Assembly: GCA_943912335.1 (NCBI GenBank)
Contig: CALTUD010000018.1
Span: 1-64,000, forward strand
Length of the DNA stretch: 64,000 nucleotides
DNA from: an uncultured Acetobacteraceae bacterium
GTDB taxonomy: Bacteria; Pseudomonadota; Alphaproteobacteria; Acetobacterales; Acetobacteraceae
Reading direction: 5' to 3'
In this document: piece by piece, positions 1-8,785 of the stretch
How positions within the stretch are numbered: the stretch's first letter is position 1
Layout of the letters: every line of letters begins with the position of its first letter
The notes under the pieces: generated by a model
Told to the model about the DNA's origin: nothing
Database searches by the model: none
Seen by the model: the letters and a program-made list of their open reading frames with translations, nothing else
Program-made: the position numbers and the translations under genes

Positions 1-222
1 GGGCTGCGCGGCGGCAGGGGCCGCCGACGGGGGGGACGGGGGGGCAGGGAACGGGGAACGACCCATCGGGGCCTCCTTCGGCGCGGTTGGAGTGGATACG
101 GGTGTGGAAGCGCTCCCGGCGGGAGCGCGGCCGGCCTCGGGGCCGTTCTGCATGGGGCTGGACGTCGCCGGGCCTGTCTTGATGGGGGCGGCTGCCACTT
201 CGGGCTTGCGTCTGTTGAACAA
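1..222 (-). CDS. Partial bactofilin-like protein, N-terminal part only
   Basis: An open leftward frame runs off the left edge of the window. From a possible TTG start at 222 the protein begins with FNRRKPE and continues into a Pro/Ala/Ser-rich stretch. Bactofilins (DUF583 polymer-forming cytoskeletal proteins) often begin with a short basic FxxKKPE-like motif and a Pro/Ala-rich linker, which is the only reason for the call. ATG codons at 153 and 66 are alternatives; the one at 66 has GGAGG upstream. The diagnostic beta-helix domain lies outside the window, so the identity is tentative. Confidence 0.35.
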   Translation of the reverse strand, partial: MFNRRKPEVAAAPIKTGPATSSPMQNGPEAGRAPAGSASTPVSTPTAPKEAPMGRSPFPAPPSPPSAAPAAAQP

Positions 223-480
223 ATGAACCCCGCTGCTCTGATCGATCGTTCGGTTCCGAGCGGCGCTTGTGCTTTCCGGGCATCTGCCCTGCACAAGACC
301 GATGAACGGCTTACACGCAGCCGATGGTGGGCGACAAGCAGGCGAATGAAGGGTTTGTAGGCCGTTCCGTAAGCCGAACGGAAACGAGGCGCCCCGGAAA
401 GCGCCCGTTCGGGGCCCGCGTTGCCGCCCGATCGGGGCGGTGATAGCGAGACGCTTCCTTTCGCGAACGAGACCGACACC

Positions 481-1491
481 GTGCCCTTTCTGTCCGCTTC
501 CGCCGACGCGGAGTTCGATCTGCTCTGCATCGGCAACGCCATCGTCGACGTGCTGGCGCCCGTGCAGCCCGGCGTGCCGGAAGCCGAAGGGCTGGTTCCG
601 GGCAGCATGACCCTGATCGATGCCGCCCGCGCCGATGCGCTCTATGCCCGCCTCACGCCGGAACAACAGACCGGCGGCGGCTCGGCCGCCAATACGGCGG
701 TGGCGGCGTCGCTGCTCGGCGCACGCACCGCCTATCTCGGCACGGTCGCCGCCGACGCGCTTGGCCTCGCTTATGCCGACGATCTGCGCAGCGCCGGCAT
801 CTTCTATCCCACCGCGCCGCTCGATGCGGACCGGGCGGGCGGCCATTCCACCGCACGCTGCCTGATCCTGGTGACCCCGGACGGCCAGCGCACCATGAGC
901 ACCTATCTCGGCGCCTGCACCGCCTTCGGCCCGGCCGATCTGGACGAACGCGCGATCGCCACGGCGCGCATGCTCTATCTCGAAGGCTACCTGTTCGACC
1001 CGCCGGCAGCGCAGGAGGCGTTCCGGCGCGCGGCCGAGATCGCCCATGGCGCCGGCCACAAGGTGGCGCTCAGCCTCAGCGATCCGTTCTGCGTTGGCCG
1101 CCATCGCGACGCGTTCCGGGCGCTTGCCGCCGGCCATGTCGACATCCTGTTCGCCAACGAGGACGAGATCCTGTCGCTCTACGAGACGGAGGATTTCGAG
1201 CGGGCCGCCGAGCATGCCGGGCGCGACGTCGACCTCGCGGTGCTGACGCGCGGCGAGAAAGGCAGCGTGGTGTTCTGCCGCGGCGAGCGCACCAACATCG
1301 CGGCGGAGCCGACCACCCTGCGCGACAGCACGGGCGCGGGCGACGCCTATGCGGCCGCGTTCCTGTTCGGTCTGGCGCGCGGCCTGCCGATCGCCGAATG
1401 CGGCCGGATCGGCGCGGTGGCCGCTTCCGAGGTGATCTCCCATTTCGGCGCCCGCCCGGAGGGCGATCTGCGCGCCCTGGCCGGACTCTGA
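481..1491 (+). CDS. PfkB-family sugar/nucleoside kinase (adenosine kinase-like)
   Basis: Ribokinase/PfkB-fold kinase that phosphorylates a sugar or nucleoside hydroxyl with ATP. The N-terminus reads LLCIGNAIVDV, followed by the Gly-rich GGSAANTA substrate-binding motif. The C-terminal DSTGAGD anion-hole motif, with the catalytic Asp as its last residue, begins near residue 282. The length of 336 aa fits the family, and GNAIVDV is typical of adenosine-kinase-like members. I take the GTG at 481 as start; an in-frame TTG at 421 would add 20 residues with no family resemblance. The FucU-type mutarotase starts 28 bp downstream, so the pair may handle one sugar. The substrate is not readable from sequence. 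Confidence 0.82.
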   Translation: MPFLSASADAEFDLLCIGNAIVDVLAPVQPGVPEAEGLVPGSMTLIDAARADALYARLTPEQQTGGGSAANTAVAASLLGARTAYLGTVAADALGLAYADDLRSAGIFYPTAPLDADRAGGHSTARCLILVTPDGQRTMSTYLGACTAFGPADLDERAIATARMLYLEGYLFDPPAAQEAFRRAAEIAHGAGHKVALSLSDPFCVGRHRDAFRALAAGHVDILFANEDEILSLYETEDFERAAEHAGRDVDLAVLTRGEKGSVVFCRGERTNIAAEPTTLRDSTGAGDAYAAAFLFGLARGLPIAECGRIGAVAASEVISHFGARPEGDLRALAGL

Positions 1492-1519
1492 TCCCAATAC
1501 ACTTTCGGAGTTCATCCCC

Positions 1520-1957
1520 ATGCTGATCGGTATCGACCCGCTGCTGTCCCCCGAGCTGCTCCATTCCCTGGCCGCCATGGGCCATGGCGACGAGGTGGTG
1601 ATCGTGGACCGTAACTTCCCGGCCGACTCCATCGCCACGCGCGTGCACCGCCTGCCCGGCATCAGCGCCGCACAGGCGCTCGACGCCGTGCTGTCGGTGT
1701 TCCCGCTCGACACCTTCGTGCCCAACCCGGCCGCGACCATGCAGGTGGTCGGCGATCCCGACGCCATTCCCCCGGCCGTCGCCGACCTCACCGCCGTGCT
1801 GGAACGCCACGGCGCCCGGGCAGCGGAAACCGTGGAGCGGTTCAGCTTCTACGAACGCGCCCGCAAGGCCTTCGCCATCGTCCAGACCGGCGAGGACCGT
1901 CCCTACGGCAACATCATCCTCGGCAAGGGCATCATCATCGCCAAGACCGAAGGCTGA
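1520..1957 (+). CDS. fucU: RbsD/FucU-family mutarotase, probably L-fucose mutarotase
   Basis: A 145-aa protein matching the RbsD/FucU family, which catalyses interconversion of sugar anomers (fucose or ribose) in the cytoplasm. The N-terminus shows LLSPELLHSLAAMGHGDE; His22 in GHGDE is the family's catalytic histidine. The C-terminus ends in the typical YGNIILGKGII segment that completes the active site. It follows the PfkB kinase by 28 bp and is probably cotranscribed with it. FucU is favoured over RbsD by overall length and the YGN(I/V)ILxKG ending, but substrate specificity is inferred. Confidence 0.85.
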   Translation: MLIGIDPLLSPELLHSLAAMGHGDEVVIVDRNFPADSIATRVHRLPGISAAQALDAVLSVFPLDTFVPNPAATMQVVGDPDAIPPAVADLTAVLERHGARAAETVERFSFYERARKAFAIVQTGEDRPYGNIILGKGIIIAKTEG

Positions 1958-2188
1958 ACACCACCCGGCGACGTGTCCGGCGGGACAGGCAGTCCTGCCA
2001 GAACCGACCTGCGGGATTTTAGGGCGTGCAATCGGAACGGCATCGCTCTATCTAGCCGCCCAGCATCTTCCCCGATCCGGGGCCAAGCGGGTGTGCCTGC
2101 GTCGTCGTCGTCCGCCCCCGAACGGGGGACGGGCGCCGCCGGTGCTCGCTCTGCCCGCTTCACACGCGACGTCGAGAGCCAGTTCCGC

Positions 2189-4015
2189 ATGGATATTCGC
2201 AACATCGCCATCATCGCGCACGTCGATCATGGCAAGACCACCCTGGTGGACCAGCTGCTGAAGCAGTCCGGCTCGTTCCGCGAGAACCAGCAGGTGGCCG
2301 AGCGGGCCATGGACCGCAACGACCTCGAGCGCGAGCGCGGCATCACCATTCTCGCCAAATGCACCTCCGTGGTCTGGAAGGACACGCGGGTGAACATCAT
2401 CGACACGCCGGGCCACGCCGATTTCGGCGGCGAGGTCGAGCGCATCCTGAACATGGTGGATGGCGCGATCGTGCTGGTGGACGCCGCCGAAGGCGCGCTG
2501 CCGCAGACCAAGTTCGTGCTGACCAAGGCGCTCGCGCGCGGCATCAAGCCGATCGTGGTGGTGAACAAGGTCGACCGTCAGGACGCGCGTCCGGACGAGG
2601 TCCACACCGAGATGTTCGACCTGTTCGCGGCGCTGGGCGCCAATGACGAGCAGCTCGACTTCCCCATGCTGTTCGCGTCGGGCCGTCAGGGCTGGGCCGA
2701 TACCGAGCTGGACGGGCCGAAGAAGGACCTGGCGCCGCTCTACGATCTGGTGCTGAGCCACGTGCCGGCGCCCAACCTCGACAAGGAAGCGCCGTTCGCC
2801 ATGGTCGCCTCCATTCTCGAGGCCGACAACTTCCTGGGCCGCGTGCTGACCGGCCGCGTCGAGCAGGGCCGCGCCCGCGTCAACATGCCGGTGAAGGTGC
2901 TCCGCGCCGACGGTTCCGTGGTGGAAACCGGCCGCCTCACCAAGCTGCTGAGCTTCCGCGGCCTGGAGCGGGTGCCGGTGGACGAGGTGGAAGCCGGCGA
3001 CATCGTCGCGGTGGCCGGCCTGTCCGAGGCGACCATTCCGGAAACCATCTGCGCTCCGGAAGTAGCCGAGGCGCTGCCCGCCATCCCGGTCGATCCGCCG
3101 ACCCTGACCATGACCTTCCGCCTGAACGACGGCCCGCTGGGCGGCCGCGAAGGCAAGAAGGTGACGTCGCGCCAGATCCGCGACCGCCTGTTCAAGGAAG
3201 TGGAAGGCAACGTCGCCATCCGCGTCAGCGAAAGCCCGGAATCGGAAGCGTTCGAGGTTGCCGGCCGCGGCGAATTGCAGCTCGGCGTGCTGATCGAGAC
3301 CATGCGCCGCGAAAGCTTCGAGCTGACCATCGGCCGTCCCCGCGTGCTGACCCGCGAGAATCCGGAAACGGGCGAGCGCGAGGAGCCGTTCGAGGAAGTG
3401 CTGGTCGACGTGGACGAGCCCTATTCGGGCGTGGTCGTGGAGAAGCTGTCGCTCCGCAAGGGCATGATGCAGGACATGCGTCCGTCCGGCGGCGGCAAGG
3501 TCCGCCTGACGTTCATGATCCCGTCGCGCGGCCTGATCGGCTACCACAGCGAATTCCTCACCGACACGCGCGGCACCGGCATCATGAACCGCCTGTTCGC
3601 GGGCTATCAGCCCTGGGCCGGCTCCATCGCCGGACGCGTGAAGGGCTCGCTGATCTCCTCCGAGGACGGCGCTGCGGTGCAGTACTCGCTGTTCTCGCTT
3701 CAGGATCGTGGCGTGCTGTTCGTGGATCCGGGCGAGAAGGTCTATGTCGGGATGATCCTCGGCGAGCATTCGCGCGAGAACGACCTGGAAGTGAACCCGA
3801 TCAAGGAAAAGAAGCTCACCAACATCCGTGCCGCCGGCAAGGACGAGGCGCTTCTGCTCACCCCGCCGCGCAAGATGAGCCTGGAACAGGCCATCGCCTA
3901 TATCGAGGACGACGAGCTGGTGGAGGTGACCCCGTCGGCGGTGCGTATCCGCAAGCGCTACCTCGACCCGCATGAGCGCAAGAAGGCCGAGCGCAAGGGC
4001 GACAGCGCGGCCTGA
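2189..4015 (+). CDS. typA: Ribosome-associated GTPase TypA/BipA
   Basis: Translational GTPase that binds 70S ribosomes and supports 50S assembly and stress growth. The 608-aa length matches the family. The G1 motif AHVDHGKTT is at residues 10-18, the G2 region holds RGITI, G3 is DTPGHADFGGEV and G4 is NKVD. EF-G-like domain III and V motifs follow, and the C-terminal BipA-specific region contains GLIGYHSEFLTDTRGTG. The ATG at 2189 gives MDIRNIAIIAHVDHGK, the normal N-terminus; the frame is open 216 bp further upstream but without homology. A strong intrinsic terminator follows. Confidence 0.97.
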   Translation: MDIRNIAIIAHVDHGKTTLVDQLLKQSGSFRENQQVAERAMDRNDLERERGITILAKCTSVVWKDTRVNIIDTPGHADFGGEVERILNMVDGAIVLVDAAEGALPQTKFVLTKALARGIKPIVVVNKVDRQDARPDEVHTEMFDLFAALGANDEQLDFPMLFASGRQGWADTELDGPKKDLAPLYDLVLSHVPAPNLDKEAPFAMVASILEADNFLGRVLTGRVEQGRARVNMPVKVLRADGSVVETGRLTKLLSFRGLERVPVDEVEAGDIVAVAGLSEATIPETICAPEVAEALPAIPVDPPTLTMTFRLNDGPLGGREGKKVTSRQIRDRLFKEVEGNVAIRVSESPESEAFEVAGRGELQLGVLIETMRRESFELTIGRPRVLTRENPETGEREEPFEEVLVDVDEPYSGVVVEKLSLRKGMMQDMRPSGGGKVRLTFMIPSRGLIGYHSEFLTDTRGTGIMNRLFAGYQPWAGSIAGRVKGSLISSEDGAAVQYSLFSLQDRGVLFVDPGEKVYVGMILGEHSRENDLEVNPIKEKKLTNIRAAGKDEALLLTPPRKMSLEQAIAYIEDDELVEVTPSAVRIRKRYLDPHERKKAERKGDSAA

Positions 4016-4024
4016 TCCGATCCG

Positions 4025-4055
4025 GGGCGTGGGATTTCGGTCCCACGCCCTTTTT
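4025..4055 (+). terminator. Rho-independent terminator after typA
   Basis: The arms GGGCGTGGGA (4025-4034) and TCCCACGCCC (4041-4050) are perfectly complementary around a 6-nt loop and are followed by TTTTTC. It starts about 10 bp after the typA stop codon. Confidence 0.93.
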
Positions 4056-4289
4056 CTTTGCGCTTTTTCTCGGTTAACTCACGGACCGCCATAAATCCGA
4101 CATGATTTGTTACCGGTGTCGCTGAGGATTTCGTTGTAATTCGGGCGCTTTCGTAAGAAACTTATTCGGATTGTCGAACTTGCCCCGCGACGCGCCTGAA
4201 ACGGCGTGTTATGGATTCAGGGCGCGGCGGTTCCGGTCTCCGGACACCGCCAGCACGTAACGGCCCCGTCCCTACCCGCGGAGACATCC

Positions 4290-4568
4290 ATGACCTTCAC
4301 CACCCGGTTCCTCGCCACCGTTTCGACCGTTGCCCTGATGGGCGCCGCCGTTCCGGCCTTCGCCCAGACCACGACCGCTCCGGCCAACACGATGGCTCCG
4401 GCCGCCGCTGCCCCGGCCGCTCCGGCCGCCGCCGCGCCGACCACCACCACCGAGGCTCCGGCTGCTCCGGCCGACACGATGGCTCCGAAGAAGTCCTCGC
4501 ACCACCACGGCAAGCACGCCCACCACGGCAAGAAGGCCGCCGCTTCCAGCGAAGCCGCGCCGCAGTAA
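4290..4568 (+). CDS. Small exported Ala/His/Lys-rich protein (Asr-like)
   Basis: A 92-aa precursor. Residues 1-25 form a Sec signal peptide ending in VPAFA before Gln26. The mature part is low-complexity, with TTT/TAPA and PAAAAPAA repeats followed by a basic, His-rich tail (SSHHHGKHAHHGKK). This composition resembles enterobacterial acid-shock protein Asr, a periplasmic disordered Ala/His/Lys-rich protein; similarity is of composition, not alignable motifs. The ATG at 4290 follows GCGGAGAC; a longer frame from 4206 lacks a signal peptide at its start. It stands alone behind an AT-richer upstream region of about 200 bp. His-rich tails also occur in metal-binding proteins. Confidence 0.72.
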   Translation: MTFTTRFLATVSTVALMGAAVPAFAQTTTAPANTMAPAAAAPAAPAAAAPTTTTEAPAAPADTMAPKKSSHHHGKHAHHGKKAAASSEAAPQ

Positions 4569-4684
4569 TCGTCCTTCCGGACGGCGCCAGTTTCTGGCGT
4601 GGGGTCGGGGGCGCTCGGGTCGGGAAACCGGCCCCGGCGCCCCCGATCGTTTTCAGGGTCCGCTTTTCCCGCTAGACCCGCCGC

Positions 4685-5959
4685 ATGAGCACCGAGCCCA
4701 CGCCGCGCCCGTCCGCCCGCATGCTGGGATCGATGGGAGCGCTCGGCTTCGCGTCCGGCTTGCCGCTCTACCTGACGTTTTTCACCCTCCAGCAATGGCT
4801 GGTCGAGAACCACGTCTCGCTCCGCGCCATCGGCGGCGCCGCGCTGGTCGGATTACCTTACATCGTGAAATTTATCTGGGCGCCGTTGCTGGATCGCATG
4901 GCACCGGGCCCGCTGCGACGGCTCGGACGCCGGCGCGGCTGGATGCTGCCGATCCAGCTCTGCCTCACCGCCACCATCGTCCTGCTGTCGCGATACGACC
5001 CCAGAGTGGCGCTGCCCGGCATCTTCGCCACCGCCTGCTTGCTGGCCTTCCTGTCCGCCAGCCAGGACATCGTGATCGACGCCTGGCGCATCGAGAGCTT
5101 CCCCGGACCGCTCCAGGCCGCGGCGCTGGGCGCGTATAGCTGGGGCTATCGCATCGCCATGCTGTGTTCCGGCGCCGGCGCGATCTGGCTGGCAGCCAGG
5201 ATCGGCTGGCCGCATTCGCTGCTGGCGATGGCGGCGCTCAGCCTCGTCGGGCCGTGCATGGCGCTGCTGATCCGCGAACCGGCGGTGCCGGGCGCGGAAC
5301 AAAGCGGCGACGGCTGGCGCGCGGCGCTGCGGCATCGCGTGATCGACCCGTTCCGCGACCTGCTCGGCCGTCCGGATTCGGTGCTGGTGATCCTGTTCGT
5401 GCTGGTGGCCAATCTCGGCACGCAGCTCGCCGACACCATGGCCTATCCGTTCTACCACGCGCTCGGCTTCGCTCCGACCACCGTGGCCGCCGCCAACGGC
5501 GTGCCCGCTCTGGTCGCCGCCCTGGCCGGCGCCGCCGCCAGCGGTTTCCTGGTCGCCAGACTCGGCCTCGGACGGTCGCTGATCCTCACCGCCTGCGTGC
5601 AGATGGGGTCCATCCTTCTCTATGTGGCACTGGCCCGTTCCGGCCCGGTGCCGGCATTGCTTTTGGCCAAGGTGACGCTGGAAGGTTTCGCCGAGGTGAT
5701 GGCGGCAACCACCTTCTCGACCTACCTGTCCCGCCTGTGCTCGCTGAACTACACCGCCACCCAGTTCGCGCTCTTGTCCTCTCTGGCGCCTGTGGCATGG
5801 CGCACGCTCGGCGGCACCACCGGGATCCTGGCGCAGTCCTTCGGCTGGACCGGCTTCTTTCTGTTCGGGGTCGCGGCCTGCCTGCCCGGCATTGCGATCA
5901 TGCTGACGCTGCTCCGCCGCCATCCGGGCGGGTTGCCGCAACGCGCCGCGCCGGTTTGA
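4685..5959 (+). CDS. ampG: AmpG-like MFS permease (muropeptide or related solute)
   Basis: A 424-aa major facilitator protein with about 12 hydrophobic segments. Motifs typical of AmpG are visible: GFASGLPLYLTFFTLQQWL in the first helix, GLPYIVKFIWAPLLDR at the first cytoplasmic loop and SASQDIVIDAWRI in helix 4. AmpG imports anhydro-muropeptides for cell-wall recycling. The protein is shorter than E. coli AmpG (about 490 aa, with extra helices), as in many alphaproteobacterial homologues, so substrate assignment is moderate. selO follows after 71 bp in the same direction. Confidence 0.8.
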   Translation: MSTEPTPRPSARMLGSMGALGFASGLPLYLTFFTLQQWLVENHVSLRAIGGAALVGLPYIVKFIWAPLLDRMAPGPLRRLGRRRGWMLPIQLCLTATIVLLSRYDPRVALPGIFATACLLAFLSASQDIVIDAWRIESFPGPLQAAALGAYSWGYRIAMLCSGAGAIWLAARIGWPHSLLAMAALSLVGPCMALLIREPAVPGAEQSGDGWRAALRHRVIDPFRDLLGRPDSVLVILFVLVANLGTQLADTMAYPFYHALGFAPTTVAAANGVPALVAALAGAAASGFLVARLGLGRSLILTACVQMGSILLYVALARSGPVPALLLAKVTLEGFAEVMAATTFSTYLSRLCSLNYTATQFALLSSLAPVAWRTLGGTTGILAQSFGWTGFFLFGVAACLPGIAIMLTLLRRHPGGLPQRAAPV

Positions 5960-6030
5960 ACTGCGGCCCCGTTCCCCATATGCGGGGGCGGGCCGCCGCT
6001 CCGGCGATCCTGTCTGCGGGGTTCGCGTTC

Positions 6031-7449
6031 ATGGCCAGCACACCCGGTTTCCGCCCCTCCACGACCCATGCGGCGCTGGGCGAACTGTTCTTCGATCCGG
6101 TGCAGCCGGCCGCGTTTCCCCGGCATGTCCTGCGCTATCGCCATCAGGCCGCCTCACGCGAGGTCGGGCTGGACGGCTTGTCCGATGACGACTGGGTGCG
6201 CCATTTCGGCCGGTTTGAGCCGCTCCCCGGCTCGTTCGAGCAGCCCCTGGCGCTGCGCTATCACGGCCACCAGTTCCGCTCCTACAATCCCGATCTCGGT
6301 GACGGACGCGGCTTCCTGTTCGCGCAGCTGCACGATCTCCGTGACGGGCGCCTGCTCGATCTCGGCACCAAGGGCAGCGGCACCACACCCTGGTCGCGCA
6401 GCGGCGACGGCCGTCTGACGCTGAAAGGCGGCGTGCGCGAGGTTCTGGCCACCACGCTGTTGCAAGCGCTCGGGGTCGACACCTCGCGCTCGTTCTCCTT
6501 GATCGAGACCGGTGAACGGCTCGCCCGCAACGACGAACCGTCGCCGACGCGTTCCTCCGTTCTGGTGCGGCTCAGCCACTCGCATATCCGCATCGGCACC
6601 TTCCAGCGCCTGGCCTATCTCGGCGAGACCGAAGCGATCCGCCGCCTGATCGATCACGCCATCGCGCATTATCTGCCCGAAGCGGCGCGGGACACGGAAG
6701 CGGAGCGGGTTCCGGCCTTTCTCGACGCCGTCTGCGCCCGTGTCGCGGCCACCGGCGCGCACTGGATGGCGGCCGGCTTCGTGCACGGCGTCCTGAACAC
6801 CGACAACATCAACATCACCGGCGAAAGCTTCGATTACGGCCCCTGGCGTTTCCTGCCGACCTACGATCCGGGCTTCACCGCCGCCTATTTCGACAGCTCC
6901 GGCCTCTACGCCTTCGGCCGCCAGCCGGATGCGCTGCTCTGGAACCTCGCCCGCCTCGCCGAATGCCTGCTGCCTTTCGCCGAACAGGACGTGCTGGAAG
7001 CGGTGCTGATGCGGTTCGGCGCGATGTTCCACGACGCCCTGTCGCGCGCGATGCTATGGCGGCTCGGTCGCGGCAGCGCGGGCGAAGAGGCGGACCGCGC
7101 CCTGACGCGTCAGATCTGGGAGGCGCTGCGCGACAGCGGCGCCGGGTTCGAACGGTTCTTCTTCGACTGGTTCGCCACCGTGCCGCCCGGCTACGAGGGC
7201 GAGGCCTGCGACACGCTCCGCCTCCTGCTGGCGGCGCATCCCGTCACCGGCACGCGCGACCACCCGTATTTCACCGGCGACGCGCCCTGCACGCTGCTGA
7301 TCGACGAGGTGGAGCGGATCTGGTCCGCCATCGCCGACGCCGACGACTGGTCGGTCTTCGAGACCAAACTGGCCGCCATCGAGACGATGGGCCACGCCCT
7401 GCGCGGCTCGCATAACCTGCCTGCCAACACAGAAGGAACCGCCCGATGA
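6031..7449 (+). CDS. selO: SelO/YdiU-family protein adenylyltransferase
   Basis: SelO is a pseudokinase-fold enzyme that transfers AMP from ATP to Ser/Thr/Tyr of target proteins under redox stress. Its markers are visible: LRYHGHQFRSYNPDLGDGRGFLFAQ, GTKGSGTTPWSRSGDGRLTLKGGVREVL (nucleotide-binding region) and GFVHGVLNTDNINITG followed by DYGPW. The last block holds the metal-binding Asn and Asp. The length is 472 aa, close to the usual 480. The ATG at 6031 gives the expected N-terminus. The stop overlaps the next start codon (ATGA at 7446-7449), so the two are translationally coupled. Confidence 0.93.
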   Translation: MASTPGFRPSTTHAALGELFFDPVQPAAFPRHVLRYRHQAASREVGLDGLSDDDWVRHFGRFEPLPGSFEQPLALRYHGHQFRSYNPDLGDGRGFLFAQLHDLRDGRLLDLGTKGSGTTPWSRSGDGRLTLKGGVREVLATTLLQALGVDTSRSFSLIETGERLARNDEPSPTRSSVLVRLSHSHIRIGTFQRLAYLGETEAIRRLIDHAIAHYLPEAARDTEAERVPAFLDAVCARVAATGAHWMAAGFVHGVLNTDNINITGESFDYGPWRFLPTYDPGFTAAYFDSSGLYAFGRQPDALLWNLARLAECLLPFAEQDVLEAVLMRFGAMFHDALSRAMLWRLGRGSAGEEADRALTRQIWEALRDSGAGFERFFFDWFATVPPGYEGEACDTLRLLLAAHPVTGTRDHPYFTGDAPCTLLIDEVERIWSAIADADDWSVFETKLAAIETMGHALRGSHNLPANTEGTAR

Positions 7450-8492
7450 GCGAAGCCAGGGTCAAAACGCGGCGCGAGGGCCGGCTCGGACGCATCGTGC
7501 TCGATCGTCCGCAGGCGCTGAACGCGCTCAGCCTCGACATGATCGAGCTTCTCGACGCGGCGCTGATCAGCTGGCGCGACGATCCCGAGATCGCCTGCGT
7601 CCTGATCGAAGGCAACGGCCCGCGCGGCCTTTGCGCGGGTGGCGACGTCCGCGCCATGCGGCAGAACGTCCTGGACGGCGCGCCGGAGCGCACCGACGCC
7701 TATCTGGCGGCGGAATACCGCATGAACGCGCGGATCGAGTCGTTTCCGAAGCCCTATGTCGCCTTCATGGACGGCATCACCATGGGCGGCGGCGTCGGCG
7801 TGTCCGCGCATGGCTCGCACCGGATCGTCACCGAACGCACCAAGCTGGCGATGCCGGAGGTGCTGATCGGCTTCCTGCCGGATGTGGGCGGAACCTGGCT
7901 GTTGTCGCGCGCACCGAACGAGTTCGGCACCCATGCCGGACTCAGCGGGGCCGGTCTCACAGCGCATGACGCGATCGTCTGCGGTCTGGCCGACGTGCAT
8001 GTGCGCTCGGATCGTCTGCCCGCTCTGGCGGAAGCGCTGGAGACGGCGGCGGATGCGGACGCGATCCAGCGGCTGATCGCAGACCATGCCAGCCCGGCGG
8101 ACCCTGTCGGCTTCACCATCGATGGCGGCTGGATCGCGCGCTGCTATGCCGGGGACGATCCGCAGACGATCCTGCACGCTCTGCGAACGGCCCCGGAACC
8201 GGCGGCGCAATCGGCAGCCGCGGCGATCGAGGCGGCGTGTCCGATGTCGGTTGCGGCGAGCCTGCGTGCGCTGCGCCTCGCACCGGCACTCGACGGCTTC
8301 AACGCGTGCCAGGAACTGGAGCAGCGCGTCGGCGAAGCACTGCTGCGACGGGCCGACTTCGCCGAGGGCGTGCGCGCCGTGGTGGTGGACAAGGATCGCG
8401 CGCCGCGCTGGTCGCCCGGGACACTGGCCGACATCGATCCGGCCGAGCTGGACGCGGTGTTCGCGCACGCCCCCCGTCCACGGACGCCCTGA
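7446..8492 (+). CDS. 3-hydroxyisobutyryl-CoA hydrolase (crotonase family, ECH_2)
   Basis: A 348-aa crotonase-fold protein of the ECH_2/HIBCH class. It shows GRIVLDRPQALNALSLDM, the oxyanion-hole segment GLCAGGDVRAM and MGGGVGVSAHGSHRIVTERTKLAMPEVLIGFLPDVGGTW. The last has the Glu and Asp positions characteristic of HIBCH, which hydrolyses 3-hydroxyisobutyryl-CoA in valine breakdown. HIBCH-type proteins are longer than ordinary enoyl-CoA hydratases (about 260 aa), and this one fits the long class. Its start overlaps the selO stop. Its product would feed into methylmalonate semialdehyde, the substrate of the IolA/MmsA-type enzyme encoded nearby, but a functional link is inference. Confidence 0.85.
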   Translation: MSEARVKTRREGRLGRIVLDRPQALNALSLDMIELLDAALISWRDDPEIACVLIEGNGPRGLCAGGDVRAMRQNVLDGAPERTDAYLAAEYRMNARIESFPKPYVAFMDGITMGGGVGVSAHGSHRIVTERTKLAMPEVLIGFLPDVGGTWLLSRAPNEFGTHAGLSGAGLTAHDAIVCGLADVHVRSDRLPALAEALETAADADAIQRLIADHASPADPVGFTIDGGWIARCYAGDDPQTILHALRTAPEPAAQSAAAAIEAACPMSVAASLRALRLAPALDGFNACQELEQRVGEALLRRADFAEGVRAVVVDKDRAPRWSPGTLADIDPAELDAVFAHAPRPRTP

Positions 8493-8760
8493 ACGGCATG
8501 TGCGGCGTTCACCCGCACACGGATCATGCTGCACTGCGGAATCATGCAGTCCCTGGCTTCGTGTTCCGCCGTTCTTCTGCAAAGGAACCGGAAACAACCC
8601 TTTTCGACATGTACGCCAGGCAGGCTCGCCGGATATCACGCCATCGGAATCGTTCGTTACCATTCCGGTCGCAATAACAAACGCGTCCTGCCGAACACAC
8701 CGCCCCGGATTCGCCTGGCCGCTATGGTCGCCATTCGGTTCCGGTTCTATGCTGAGGCCT

Positions 8761-8772
8761 GGAAACGTTTCC
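8761..8772. promoter_or_regulatory. Perfect palindrome upstream of the first rpiR gene
   Basis: GGAAACGTTTCC is a perfect 12-bp palindrome ending 13 bp before the ATG of the RpiR regulator. It has the same half-sites (GGAA/TTCC) as the inositol-island operators but a 4-bp instead of 6-bp spacer. A position over the start region suggests autorepression. Confidence 0.5.
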
Positions 8773-8785
8773 GATAGGCTTTTCC

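Noticed and set aside
8638..8680. Additional GGAA/TTCC operator upstream of rpiR
   Set aside because: The GGAA and TTCC in this stretch are 13 bp apart, outside any known spacing for the motif.
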